From Bacteroidales bacterium (GTDB lineage Bacteria; Bacteroidota; Bacteroidia; Bacteroidales; UBA932): a stretch of 64,000 nucleotides of DNA. Numbering within the stretch: the first letter of the stretch is position 1; each line of letters opens with the position of its first letter. The notes under the pieces are model-generated. The model had not been told where the DNA came from, ran no database searches, and worked only from the letters and a program-made list of their open reading frames with translations. Location of the stretch: contig JAEEVG010000004.1 in assembly GCA_016290835.1 (NCBI GenBank), positions 1 through 64,000 of the forward strand, read 5' to 3'. This document shows, piece by piece, positions 21,000 to 29,139 of this stretch. Both the position numbers and the translations under genes were made by a program.

Positions 21000-23543
21000 T
21001 TACTCCACGCAGACCCGGTGGATCATCACGCAGTTGTTGGAAGCGGCATTGTAGCGGTAGCCGGGCGTTCCGGAATTGTAGATCCGCAAGGCGCAGCCGC
21101 CGGTGCGGTCGCGGCCCAGGGCCCCGGAAGGGTCGGTCCAACTCAGGGAGAGCCTGGAAGGCAGCTCCTCGCTGACCTGCAAGGGTGTCCGCTCGGACTG
21201 CGTGGCGGCCTCCAGGAGCAGGGTATTGCCCTTCACGGACACGGTCAGGCTGCTCTTCGGCATGAAGGCTGCCGCCAACATTCCTCCCGTCAGGGCTTCC
21301 TTTTCTTCCCCGGTGAAGCGGTAGAGGGTCCAGAGGGTGCCGTTGGTCGTGGCCGGGATGCGCTCGATGCGCACGCCGTAGCCGCTGCGCTCCGCAGGAT
21401 TGTATTTGATCAGTACGTCGAGGTAGCAGCCGCTGCCGCCGAAACCCTGGCCCTCCACCTTGCTGGAGGAATAATCCAGGGTCAGGGCCATGTCGCTCCG
21501 GTCTCCCTGAGGGGCATAGACCAGCAGCGGCGGCGTGGGCCGGCGATTGTTGTTGCACAGGCCCCAGCGGCCGTCGGAGCCGTTGGACCCGATGCCCCAG
21601 AGCCAGGGATCGGGACTTCCTTCGGGATTGTCGTAGAACCAGCGTCCCCGGGTGGTGCGGGGATCTTCCGTGGCGATGAAGACATTCTTGAAGTCAGTCT
21701 CCAGGGTCTTCGTTTTGACGTCCCGGGTGCGCACGGCGCGGGCGGTTTCCACTACATACGGCACCTCGCCCTCCGGGCTGAAGGCATATTTGGGGCTGAT
21801 GATGGCGCAGAGGCGGCAGCCGACATCGTCCCCCGTGAGCGGGTAATCCAGGAAGGGATCGTCCTCGAACAGGCCCTCCGCATCGCTGCGGGAAGTTCCG
21901 ACGTGGATCATCTCCTCACCCCGTACCCGGTACCAGTCGATCCGGGACACGTCGCGATATTCGGGATGGTCCGTCGTATAGGAGATGTGGGCCTTGCCGT
22001 CGGCAAGCCGGATGGGCCCGTCCACGGTCAGGACCGGCGTCTCCACGCCCACGGGCCGGATGTGCAGGGTCACGCCCGCGCGGACCCCGTTGGGCAGCAC
22101 GCAGGAGACCGGTGCATCCACGATGGCCCCGCTCTTGTTGGGACGGGCGCTGAGGGTCAGCGTGCCGGCGGCGGGGTCGGGACGGCCTTCCAGCAGGGAA
22201 GGATCATATTCCCAGCGGAGCTCCTGCAGGTTCACGGCCGAGAGGGGTACGGGAGCGGCGGAGAGCACCACAAGATTGCCCTCCCCGTTCTTGGCGGAGT
22301 CCAATTCGGTCCCGTTGAAACCTACCAGGAAGCGGTAAGGCAGGTTGGAATAGGGCTCCCATTCGGGGCGGTACTGGCCCTTTGGATCCCAGCCGTCATC
22401 TCCCTTGAGCAGGTTATAAACATTATATTCGTCCCCCACCTTGAAGGCCTTGAGGGCCTCGCCCTCGTATGCCACGGAGAGCTGCGGGGCGGCGGGACTG
22501 ATCACGTACGGGCGTCCGTGCAGGGTGATGCCGTGCACGGCATAACGGGCCTCGTCCCGGACGTGGTTCTCCCACTCGACGGCCTGGATGCGGCCGGAGA
22601 AGTCGCAATCGATGAGGGCATAGATGGCCGAAGCCTGCGCGCCGTTGCCGGGCGAGGCGTTCTTCGCCAGCGAGAGGGTGGTCTCGGTCAACTGGGGCAT
22701 GCCGACCAGCTTGCAGCCCAGCAGAACGTTGATGCCGCCCGCCGCGGCCCCGCTCCAGGTCGGATGGTTGCCGAAATGATGGAAGGTGCAGTCCTCATAG
22801 ACATTGATCTGCCCGCCGAAAATGGAGTCGTCGGTGCACTGGAAGAGGCAGTCCTTGAAATAGGCGCGGCGCGGGGAGAAGCCCGCCATCATATTGAGGA
22901 AACCGATGAAATGCACATTGCGGAAGTACATCCGGTCGAGGTTGCGGGCGGCCCCGGTAAGCACCTCGGCGTGATTCTTCGAATCGATGCGCTTGGAGAT
23001 GTTCTGCGAGGGGTCGCGCGGATAGACCAGGTCCTCCTGCGCGTAGTTGGCGATGGTGATGTTCTCGGCGTGGAAACCCGTGGACACGGCCAGGGTATAC
23101 CAGCTGCCGGGGGCCCCCAGGCCCCGGGCGCCGCCCTCGCCGCGGTTGCCGCAGATGCGCACGTCCTCCGCGTCGTCGGTCAGGCCGATGAAGGAAATAT
23201 TGTCCCCGATGATCGTCAGGCCCACGTTGGGCGGATCGATCACGAAGCCGCTGTCGTCGAAGGGGAAGCCCCGGCGGTAGGTCTCGTCGGTCCAGTACAC
23301 GCCCGGGGCGATGTAGACCGTCGTGCCCGCAGGCAGGGTGAGGGTGCGCCGGTTCGCCGACAGTTCGCCCAGGGTCTGGAGCGTGGCGGCGATGTAGGGA
23401 TTCTGGAGTTCGGCGGGCGTGGCGTAGGCATTCAGCAGGCGGTGCGTCTCGTCGAGTTGCAGCGAGCTGTAATCCTGGGCGAGGAGCGCCGTCCCCGACA
23501 GCAGGACGCCCAGCACGGACAAAAGAAGGAATCGGTTCTTCAC
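21000..23543 (-). CDS. secreted right-handed beta-helix protein, CE8 pectinesterase-like
   Basis: The 847-residue exported protein has a signal peptide (1-22). Residues of about 45-340 look like a parallel beta-helix (TVYIAPGVYWTDETYRRG, LTIIGDNISFIGL, NITIANYAQEDLV, MYFRNVHFIGF). The stretch RRAYFKDCLFQCTDDSIFGG followed by VYEDCTFHH closely mirrors the pectinesterase active-site strand (DC...TVDFIFG...DC), so a CE8-like methylesterase role is likely. The remaining 500 residues are Ig-like and a C-terminal jelly-roll-like domain (GSGCYLDVLIKYNP, GYGVRIERIPATT) of unknown ligand. It carries its own promoter and is followed by the NlpC/P60 gene. Confidence 0.72.
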   Translation of the reverse strand: MKNRFLLLSVLGVLLSGTALLAQDYSSLQLDETHRLLNAYATPAELQNPYIAATLQTLGELSANRRTLTLPAGTTVYIAPGVYWTDETYRRGFPFDDSGFVIDPPNVGLTIIGDNISFIGLTDDAEDVRICGNRGEGGARGLGAPGSWYTLAVSTGFHAENITIANYAQEDLVYPRDPSQNISKRIDSKNHAEVLTGAARNLDRMYFRNVHFIGFLNMMAGFSPRRAYFKDCLFQCTDDSIFGGQINVYEDCTFHHFGNHPTWSGAAAGGINVLLGCKLVGMPQLTETTLSLAKNASPGNGAQASAIYALIDCDFSGRIQAVEWENHVRDEARYAVHGITLHGRPYVISPAAPQLSVAYEGEALKAFKVGDEYNVYNLLKGDDGWDPKGQYRPEWEPYSNLPYRFLVGFNGTELDSAKNGEGNLVVLSAAPVPLSAVNLQELRWEYDPSLLEGRPDPAAGTLTLSARPNKSGAIVDAPVSCVLPNGVRAGVTLHIRPVGVETPVLTVDGPIRLADGKAHISYTTDHPEYRDVSRIDWYRVRGEEMIHVGTSRSDAEGLFEDDPFLDYPLTGDDVGCRLCAIISPKYAFSPEGEVPYVVETARAVRTRDVKTKTLETDFKNVFIATEDPRTTRGRWFYDNPEGSPDPWLWGIGSNGSDGRWGLCNNNRRPTPPLLVYAPQGDRSDMALTLDYSSSKVEGQGFGGSGCYLDVLIKYNPAERSGYGVRIERIPATTNGTLWTLYRFTGEEKEALTGGMLAAAFMPKSSLTVSVKGNTLLLEAATQSERTPLQVSEELPSRLSLSWTDPSGALGRDRTGGCALRIYNSGTPGYRYNAASNNCVMIHRVCVE

Positions 23544-23570
23544 TGGGATACGATATTTTGGTTCTTGGAG

Positions 23571-23603
23571 TAAAGATAAGGATTGTTTCCCGCAAATGCA
23601 AAA
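23571..23603 (-). promoter_or_regulatory. promoter of the beta-helix/NlpC operon
   Basis: The minus strand shows TTTTG (23603-23599), a 20-nt spacer and TATCTTTA (23578-23571), one base from the consensus. The ATG at 23543 is 27 nt downstream. It overlaps back to back with the promoter of the L,D-transpeptidase. Confidence 0.6.
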
Positions 23604-23607
23604 GCGG

Positions 23608-23639
23608 TTTGGCGGGGAGCAGAATAATCTTTATCTTTG
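23608..23639 (+). promoter_or_regulatory. promoter of the L,D-transpeptidase gene
   Basis: TTTG (23608-23611), 20-nt spacer, TATCTTTG (23632-23639): a full consensus match. The ATG at 23647 begins 7 nt after the box, so the mRNA is probably leaderless. An in-frame ATG at 23596 lies upstream of the promoter and cannot be the start from this transcript. Confidence 0.75.
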
Positions 23640-23646
23640 CCCAGTC

Positions 23647-24159
23647 ATGAAGAAACTGATTTATCTGTTGCTCGCGCTGCTGCCCGCGCTCCCGTCCGGG
23701 GCGCAGGGGCGCTATGCGCAATACCTCCCGCAGGTGGACTCCGCCCCCTTCATCGTAGTGGACAAGGAGCACTTCACGCTCACGCTCGTGGACGCGCAGG
23801 GCGAGCCCCTCAAGCAATATGGCATCTCCTGCGCCATCAACTACGGACCCAAGAAGGTCCGCGGCGACCACAAGACCCCGGAAGGGACCTTCAAAATCAA
23901 CCAGCTGCTCAACGCCAAGGGCCTCTCCCACGACTTCAAGGACGGCAAAGGCCCCGTCAAGGACGCCTACGGCCCCTGGTTCCTGCGCCTGGACGTGCCG
24001 GGCTTCTGGGACATCGGCATCCACGGCACCCCCTTCCCCGAAAGCATCGGGACCCGGGCCACGGAGGGCTGCATCCGCCTGCGCAACGAGGATATCCTGG
24101 ACTTGAAAGCGCAGGTCCAGGTCGGCACGCCGGTCATCATCCTGCCGGATCCGGTCTAA
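23647..24159 (+). CDS. L,D-transpeptidase (YkuD family), secreted
   Basis: The 170-residue exported protein (signal peptide 1-20, ending PSGAQG) is a YkuD catalytic domain. The active-site signature is visible as GIHGTPFPESIG (His about 126) and TEGCIRLRNEDIL (Cys about 141), matching HxxxxxxS/T-x-GC-I/V-R. Such enzymes form 3-3 peptidoglycan cross-links, attach proteins to peptidoglycan, or cut those bonds. Proteins of this small size, with only a signal and the catalytic domain, are common in Bacteroidetes. The gene has its own consensus promoter and a strong terminator, so it is monocistronic. Confidence 0.92.
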   Translation: MKKLIYLLLALLPALPSGAQGRYAQYLPQVDSAPFIVVDKEHFTLTLVDAQGEPLKQYGISCAINYGPKKVRGDHKTPEGTFKINQLLNAKGLSHDFKDGKGPVKDAYGPWFLRLDVPGFWDIGIHGTPFPESIGTRATEGCIRLRNEDILDLKAQVQVGTPVIILPDPV

Positions 24160-24176
24160 ACGCAACGCGATTTCCC

Positions 24177-24214
24177 CTCCGCCTCGGGCCGCATCCCGGG
24201 GCGGAGTCTTTTTT
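24177..24214 (+). terminator. rho-independent terminator of the L,D-transpeptidase gene
   Basis: A 12-bp stem (24177-24188 with 24195-24206, one T-G pair) closes a CCGCAT loop and is followed by TCTTTTTT. It begins 17 bp after the stop codon. Confidence 0.85.
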
Positions 24215-24285
24215 CGCCGGAATGTAAAAAAACAATTAACAAAACGCACGCTTCCGCGTCTTTGTATCGAAAACGATTTGTGGAA

Positions 24286-24798
24286 ATGAAAAAACTGCTC
24301 ATTCTGTTCGTCCTGATCCTGCTGCCGCTGGCAGCCTCCGCTTCCCTTCCCGTCAACCAGACCGTCTCCAAAGCCCGCCTCACGTCCCTCATCTCCGAGA
24401 TACGCGGCTACGACGGCGTGGAAGTGGTCCGGCTGGGCGCCCTGCCTACGGCCGCGATCAAGACGGTGCTGCGCGCCGCGGCACGTCGGGACGAAGATGC
24501 CAAAGAAGCGCTGAGACTGCTGCGAGGCGTCCGGCGCGTGTCCGTCCTCGATTACGAAGACTGCTCCCCGGCGGTGCGGGAACGCATCTCCGCCCGGCTC
24601 GACCGGGCCCTCGTCGGGAGCGAACTGCTGATGGAAGCCAAGGACGACGACGCCTCGATGCGCATATTCGGCGTCGTGGACGAGAAGACCGGAACGGTGC
24701 GCGACTTCGTGCTCCACTCCCCGGACGGCGGAACCCTGATCTGCATTTTCGGCAGCATCTCGATGGATGCCGTCAGCAAAGTCCTCGCCGATGACTAG
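24286..24798 (+). CDS. DUF4252 protein, first of two flanking an ECF sigma factor
   Basis: The 170-residue exported protein has a signal peptide (1-19, ending AASASL). The C-terminal half (GSELLMEAKDDDASMRIFG, DFVLHSPDGGTLICIFGSIS) matches the DUF4252 family of Bacteroidetes, whose function is unknown. Its last 8 nt overlap the start of the sigma factor gene, giving translational coupling. A second DUF4252 gene closes the operon and shares the phrase LLMEAKDD, which suggests an old duplication. The ATG at 24286 is chosen over one 24 nt upstream because it begins the signal peptide. Confidence 0.85.
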   Translation: MKKLLILFVLILLPLAASASLPVNQTVSKARLTSLISEIRGYDGVEVVRLGALPTAAIKTVLRAAARRDEDAKEALRLLRGVRRVSVLDYEDCSPAVRERISARLDRALVGSELLMEAKDDDASMRIFGVVDEKTGTVRDFVLHSPDGGTLICIFGSISMDAVSKVLADD

Positions 24799-25270
24799 CC
24801 AGGCATTCCAGGCTGCGTATCTCCCCCTCGCGGAGCGCTTCTGGCAGGTTGCCTGGTACATCCTGGAGGATGCCGCGGAGGCGGATGACGCCGTGCAGGA
24901 GCTTTTCCTGCGGCTCTGGGAGCGCCGGGATGCCCTGGACGGCATCCACAACCCCAAGGCTTACGGCCTCATCCTGCTGCGCAACCTCTGCCTGGACCGC
25001 CTGCGGCAGCGCCGGCGCCTCGAATCGGACGGAGACCTGCCGGAATGCGGGGCGCCCGGCCGCCAGGACGAGGCGGTGGACGAGCGGGAGCGGCTCGCCA
25101 AGGTGCTCGCCGCCGTCAAGTCCCTGCCCGAGCGGCAGCGGGAGGTCCTCACCCTCCGGACCCTCGACGGCCTCTCCTACGAGGAGATCGCCCGCCGGAC
25201 CGGCCTCAAACCCCTCACCCTCCGCGTCCTGCTCTCGCAGGCCCGGAACCAATTGAAAAGAAAGTTATGA
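24791..25270 (+). CDS. ECF-type RNA polymerase sigma factor
   Basis: The 159-residue protein has sigma region 2 (ILEDAAEADDAVQELFLRLW, about 20-45) and region 4 (PERQREVLTLRTLDGLSYEE, about 107-150, followed by an RTGLKPLTLRVLLSQAR helix-turn-helix). There is no extra domain, so this is a short extracytoplasmic-function sigma factor. The ATG at 24791 overlaps the preceding DUF4252 stop (ATGACTAG), and its stop overlaps the next gene by 4 bp. It likely directs transcription of its own operon or of envelope genes in response to a signal relayed by the downstream membrane protein; this is inference. Confidence 0.92.
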   Translation: MTSQAFQAAYLPLAERFWQVAWYILEDAAEADDAVQELFLRLWERRDALDGIHNPKAYGLILLRNLCLDRLRQRRRLESDGDLPECGAPGRQDEAVDERERLAKVLAAVKSLPERQREVLTLRTLDGLSYEEIARRTGLKPLTLRVLLSQARNQLKRKL

Positions 25271-25668
25271 AGACCCTCGAAGAAATAGAGCTGCTCTCCC
25301 TCGAAGAGCTCGAACAGCAGGCGGTGCAAGCCGCACCGCCCGCACCGGAAGACCTGCAGCGGCGTCTGCGCGCGACCCTCGCCGCCGAGAAAGTACTGGC
25401 CGGGCAAACCGCCCCGGCACGCCCCCGTCCTGCCCGCTGGATTCCGTACACCGCCCTCGCCGCGGCCGCCTGCGCCGGGGTGCTCCTGGCCCTGCCGGGA
25501 CGCGGCCCCCGGGACAGTTTCGATGATCCCTATCTGGCTTATGCAGAGGTGGAAAAGGCTTTCCAGACCATCTCCGAGAAGCTTTCCGGCGGCATGGAAA
25601 TCGCCCGCGAAGCGGGTACCGCCGCCACCCTCCCTACCGAAATCCTCAACAAGACCTTATCCAAATGA
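25267..25668 (+). CDS. single-pass membrane protein, putative anti-sigma factor
   Basis: The 133-residue protein has an acidic, helical N-terminal cytoplasmic part (residues 1-60, EEIELLSLEELEQQAVQAAP), one membrane helix (about 62-78, YTALAAAACAGVLLAL), and a short periplasmic tail. The position directly after an ECF sigma gene with 4-bp overlaps at both ends, the topology and the size all fit an anti-sigma factor. No zinc-binding HxxxCxxC motif is present, so it is not a ZAS-type protein and the assignment rests on context. Confidence 0.7.
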   Translation: MKTLEEIELLSLEELEQQAVQAAPPAPEDLQRRLRATLAAEKVLAGQTAPARPRPARWIPYTALAAAACAGVLLALPGRGPRDSFDDPYLAYAEVEKAFQTISEKLSGGMEIAREAGTAATLPTEILNKTLSK

Positions 25669-26165
25669 AACGCATACTTATCCTGCTCGCAGCTTTGCTG
25701 CTCTGCCTGGGCGCAGCCGCCCAGAACGGCAAATCCATCTACCAGAAATATTCCGACGCCGAGCACGTCAGCGCCGTCTACATCTCCCCGGCCATGTTCC
25801 GCCTGATCGGGCGCATCCCCGACCTGGAGACCCGGGAGGGCAATGTCAACCTCACCCCCGTGATCCGCTCCCTGACCGGTATGTACATCCTCAACAGCGA
25901 GAACCCCGACATCAACGGTTCCCTGCGCTCGGAAGTCGAACGCTTCATCCGCTCGGGTAAATACGAATTGCTGATGGAGGCCAAAGACGACGGCGAAGCC
26001 GTCCGGATGTACACGGTCGGCAGCGAACAGATCATCAACGGCTTCGTGATGCTGGCAGCCCGGGCGGACGAAGTCACCTTCATCTGCCTGGACGGTCAGA
26101 TGCCCCGCGAGCAGTTTGAAACCCTGGTCGCAGAGCAGATGTCGGACGGAGAGCCTAGCGCTTGA
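25665..26165 (+). CDS. DUF4252 protein, second copy
   Basis: The 166-residue exported protein has a signal peptide (1-20, ending LGAAAQN). The DUF4252 core is seen as SAVYISPAMFRLIG, YELLMEAKDDGEAVRMYT and EVTFICLDGQMPREQFETL. It starts inside the stop of the putative anti-sigma gene (ATGA overlap). The gene shares short motifs with the first DUF4252 gene of the operon but is otherwise diverged. Its 3' end overlaps a convergent small gene by 11 bp, so transcripts from the two strands would be antisense at their ends. Confidence 0.85.
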   Translation: MKRILILLAALLLCLGAAAQNGKSIYQKYSDAEHVSAVYISPAMFRLIGRIPDLETREGNVNLTPVIRSLTGMYILNSENPDINGSLRSEVERFIRSGKYELLMEAKDDGEAVRMYTVGSEQIINGFVMLAARADEVTFICLDGQMPREQFETLVAEQMSDGEPSA

Positions 26166-26388
26166 CTTTCAGCTTGACCGGCGTGTCGAAGTGAGAAAGC
26201 TTCGGCAGTTTCTCATCTTCCCGGATTCTCGGCTTCTCCTCACGTTTGAGATCCTCCGGTGCGGGCATATCCGGGCAGGGCATCGCCCGCGGGGCCTCGC
26301 ACTGGATGGTCCTGATCTCATCGGAACCTTCTGAAGGACGGGGCGTAATCACGACCTTGGAGGGGTTTTCTTTGTTTATCTTTTTCAT
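26155..26388 (-). CDS. small basic hypothetical protein, coupled to upstream gene
   Basis: The 77-residue protein begins MKKINKENPSKVVITPRPSE and is Lys/Glu/Pro-rich with no membrane segment. Its ATG overlaps the TGA of the upstream membrane protein (26385-26388, ATGA), a coupling that supports a real gene even though the frame could be extended further upstream. The sequence has three Cys/Pro motifs (QCEAP, MPCPD, MPAPE). No family is recognised. The 3' end overlaps the convergent DUF4252 gene by 11 bp. Confidence 0.5.
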   Translation of the reverse strand: MKKINKENPSKVVITPRPSEGSDEIRTIQCEAPRAMPCPDMPAPEDLKREEKPRIREDEKLPKLSHFDTPVKLKVKR

Positions 26389-27155
26389 TCTGTGGTGGAA
26401 TTGGTGTCGAGTTGGACGGCGGTGGTGCCGGCCCGGGCCGCTTTCCGGGCGATGCGCTCGGCTTTCCGGGCGGCGCGGGCCGCTCTCCGGGCTGCACGGC
26501 GGCCCAGCTGGTAGGTATCGATCGCATCGATCGCGGACTGGAGATCGGACACATCGGTGATCGTCGAGATATCGCCCTGGCTGGTCAGCCACCGGATGGT
26601 ATATTCACCGTAGGGGGTCTTGATATACCGCCAGATGTCGATACTGCCGCCGGACGTCATCTGCCGGAAGGTTTTCTCGTTGACAGCGCCTGCAAAGAGC
26701 TCGTTGCGTTCCGCGATGTGATGGTTGATGGAGGAAGCGATGATGGAACCGGTGTCGTAGGCGCGGATGATCTTGAGGGCGAGATCGTTGTCGCCGATCT
26801 TCTGGAAGAGCGAGGACATCTTCAGCAACTCCAGGGCATCGTCGCTGAGGGTAATCGACGCATTCGCGAAAATGATCCCGCTGTATTCCCTGACCAGACT
26901 GTCCGGACAGGCCTTCAGATTCTTGCGATGCTCGAGCAGGTATCGGGCGGCGGTACGCTCCAAGTGCAGGTATTCGGTCATATCGGCCACGTCCGCCATG
27001 TTGGTGGTCAGTTCGGAACGGACCAGATCCAGGGCGGCCCGGACATCCTGCTTATCCTGGGAGCGATCGATGATGCCCTGGACGAAGAAAGTGATCGCGA
27101 TACCCAGGACGACGGATATGAGATTGCTGATAAAACTCGAGACGGATTCTTTCAT
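26385..27155 (-). CDS. inner-membrane hypothetical protein with Arg/Ala-rich tail
   Basis: The 256-residue protein has one N-terminal membrane helix (about 8-26, FISNLISVVLGIAITFFVQG), then a long helical soluble part (KQDVRAALDLVRSELTTNMA, ERTAARYLLEHRKNL). It resembles uncharacterised Bacteroidetes membrane proteins with a short anchor and a helical cytoplasmic or periplasmic body. The C-terminal 45 residues are a low-complexity RRAARRAARAARKAERIARK stretch encoded by imperfect GC-rich repeats. It follows the 622-residue secreted protein by 12 bp and ends inside the start codon of the 77-residue gene. Confidence 0.7.
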   Translation of the reverse strand: MKESVSSFISNLISVVLGIAITFFVQGIIDRSQDKQDVRAALDLVRSELTTNMADVADMTEYLHLERTAARYLLEHRKNLKACPDSLVREYSGIIFANASITLSDDALELLKMSSLFQKIGDNDLALKIIRAYDTGSIIASSINHHIAERNELFAGAVNEKTFRQMTSGGSIDIWRYIKTPYGEYTIRWLTSQGDISTITDVSDLQSAIDAIDTYQLGRRAARRAARAARKAERIARKAARAGTTAVQLDTNSTTE

Positions 27156-27167
27156 GGACCTTGTCTG

Positions 27168-29036
27168 TTACTCGTAACGGAAGGCGCGGTAGGAATGCGG
27201 CGGGAGCGAAAGGGCCGTGCGTGACTGCGGGGCCGTGCGCATCCAGGGATTCGCCGGTGCGCTGACCGCTTCCAGCACGACCCCGCTTTCCAGGTCGGTG
27301 TACTGCTTCAGGGAGCCGCTTCCGACCAGCCGGACGTCGACCGGGGTGTCGTTGAAATTCTCCACGATCACGGTGTGGTTGTCATAGAGGAAGATACTGA
27401 CTTTCGCAGGCCCCTCCAGGTAGAGATCCACATCCCGGCTGACGATGCGCCGCAGCTCGTTCAGCACGCCCTCCGGCAGGTCATAGAGATTGCCCGGGTC
27501 GTCCGGAACGGCCAGCACGTAGAGATAGCCGCCGGAGTATTTGGCCTTGTGGAGCAGGGGGAAGCCGGACACGCCGCCCGTCAGGGGCCGTCCGGCACTG
27601 ATCACCTCCCAGCTGTCGTTGGTCAGGTAGCGGATCTGCGGGATGAGGATGTCCCGGTCGCTCTTGCCGTAGCGTCCGAAGTCGTTGACCAGGGCCTTGA
27701 GGTCCGTACAGCGCAGTTCGCAGATGTCCGCGATCTTCTCGGGAATGGCCTTGAGCAGGCCCGTGGTGATCACCACGTCGCCCCCGCTGCGCAGCTGCCG
27801 CTCCATCTTGGAAACGATATCCGGATCGGCGGCGGCCTGCTCGGTGAGCAGGACGGTCCCCCGCCCTTCCGGGAAACTGGCGTACATATCCATCGGCAGG
27901 CCGATCATCCCGAAATAATTCTGCAGGAAATCCTCGCCCAGGGAATGGTAGGGCTTGTAGGACCAGATGCCCACCGGCTCGCCCAGTTTGAGCGCGAGCT
28001 CGTCGGCCTGGCGGAGCACCACGTCCGCGATACGCGCCATCGTGGTGGGAGTAACCATCTTGCCGCCTTTCTGGAAGGGGGCCGTCATCGCGTCATAGTC
28101 CCAGCTCGTGCCCGAGCCCTGCCAAGGGGCGCGGAAACGGGGATTGAGCTTCACGTCCAGCAGCTGGTTGTAGGCGAAGAGCATCACGTCGCGGCCCTTG
28201 GCGATGGCCGTCAGGAAGAGCTGCTCGGCGTAGCGGTCCATGCTCATCGAGATGCCGCCGGAGTCCACCCAGCCGCCGCCGTTGCGCCCGTCCGAGATAT
28301 GCTCGAAGTAGCGCATGATATTATAGCTCAGATAGTTCTGCAGGTGCTGCGCGCCGGAGGGGTCACGCGTCTCCGTGCCCGTCCAAACGCCGTCGAAAAT
28401 CTTGGGGCCGTCCTCGAGGCTGAAGCCCAGACCCTGAAAATGGTCGTACCAGTTGGGATATTTGATAATGACCTTGACCCGCGGGTTCACGGCCTTGGCC
28501 GGGCCCACGACGAGGTTCTGCCCCGCCTCTTTGAGCAGGTCCAGGCGATACTGCGTCCAACTGCGCGCTCCCTTGGCCTCGATCTCCACGTCCTTCTTGC
28601 TGCTGGTGAAGAAGAAGTCGTCCAGCAGGAACTCGTCGAAGTGCCGGGCCGTGTGCTCCGCGATGCGGCGCACCATCGCCCGGTCCTGGGGATCGGAGTA
28701 GCTGAAAGTCTCGAATTCGTTGGCCTCGTTGATGGTGTAGGTGATGCCGCCGGCCACCTCCAGGCCCTGTTTCTTGAAGAAAGCCTTGGCCGCCTCGAGG
28801 GTCTCGTCATCTACGATCAGCAGGTCCCGGTGGGTCTCGAGGTATATCTTGTCCACGTCCAGCTGCTCGGAGATGGTCTTCCAGGTAGACGCCAGCCATG
28901 CGGGATCCTTCATCTTCTGCACCTCCTGGGCGCGCACATACACGGAAACCTTGAAACTCTTGTGATCGGCGCGGCCCGGGAACGCCGGCGCCAGCAGCAG
29001 GAGCATCGCGAAAATGCACAGAACGGACTTTTTCAT
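27168..29036 (-). CDS. secreted TIM-barrel-like protein of unknown function
   Basis: The 622-residue exported protein has a signal peptide (1-23). The first 350 residues have the look of a TIM barrel acting on sugars: DKIYLETHRDLLIVDD, GLEVAGGITYTIN, DEFLLDDFFFTSS (paired acidic residues at a strand end), RVKVIIKYPNWYDHF, and FDGVWTGTETRD. The middle (VGIWSYKPYHSLGEDFLQN, TTGLLKAIPEKIADI) resembles a beta-galactosidase-type trimerisation or glutamine-amidotransferase-like domain, and the C-terminus is an Ig-like beta domain. No CAZy family can be named with confidence. A consensus promoter precedes it and two small genes follow in the same operon. Confidence 0.65.
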   Translation of the reverse strand: MKKSVLCIFAMLLLLAPAFPGRADHKSFKVSVYVRAQEVQKMKDPAWLASTWKTISEQLDVDKIYLETHRDLLIVDDETLEAAKAFFKKQGLEVAGGITYTINEANEFETFSYSDPQDRAMVRRIAEHTARHFDEFLLDDFFFTSSKKDVEIEAKGARSWTQYRLDLLKEAGQNLVVGPAKAVNPRVKVIIKYPNWYDHFQGLGFSLEDGPKIFDGVWTGTETRDPSGAQHLQNYLSYNIMRYFEHISDGRNGGGWVDSGGISMSMDRYAEQLFLTAIAKGRDVMLFAYNQLLDVKLNPRFRAPWQGSGTSWDYDAMTAPFQKGGKMVTPTTMARIADVVLRQADELALKLGEPVGIWSYKPYHSLGEDFLQNYFGMIGLPMDMYASFPEGRGTVLLTEQAAADPDIVSKMERQLRSGGDVVITTGLLKAIPEKIADICELRCTDLKALVNDFGRYGKSDRDILIPQIRYLTNDSWEVISAGRPLTGGVSGFPLLHKAKYSGGYLYVLAVPDDPGNLYDLPEGVLNELRRIVSRDVDLYLEGPAKVSIFLYDNHTVIVENFNDTPVDVRLVGSGSLKQYTDLESGVVLEAVSAPANPWMRTAPQSRTALSLPPHSYRAFRYE

Positions 29037-29059
29037 CTATCGGCACAAATTGAGATAGC

Positions 29060-29090
29060 GAAAGATACGAAAAAGTTGGGAGGATACAAA
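29060..29090 (-). promoter_or_regulatory. promoter of the 622-residue protein operon
   Basis: On the minus strand TTTG (29090-29087), a 19-nt spacer and TATCTTTC (29067-29060) precede the ATG at 29036 by 23 nt. The last base of the -7 box differs from the consensus. Confidence 0.55.
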
Positions 29091-29139
29091 AAAAGGCTAT
29101 TTCAGTTACAGAGAAAAGGTCATCCGAGAAAAACAGTCA

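Noticed and set aside
20088..23573. A long plus-strand frame (1161 residues) opposite the NlpC/P60 and beta-helix genes
   Set aside because: It spans two genuine minus-strand genes and reads as Gly/Ala/His-rich low complexity.
22795..24957. A 720-residue minus-strand frame covering the L,D-transpeptidase and DUF4252 genes
   Set aside because: It crosses two promoters and a terminator and is opposite well-supported genes.
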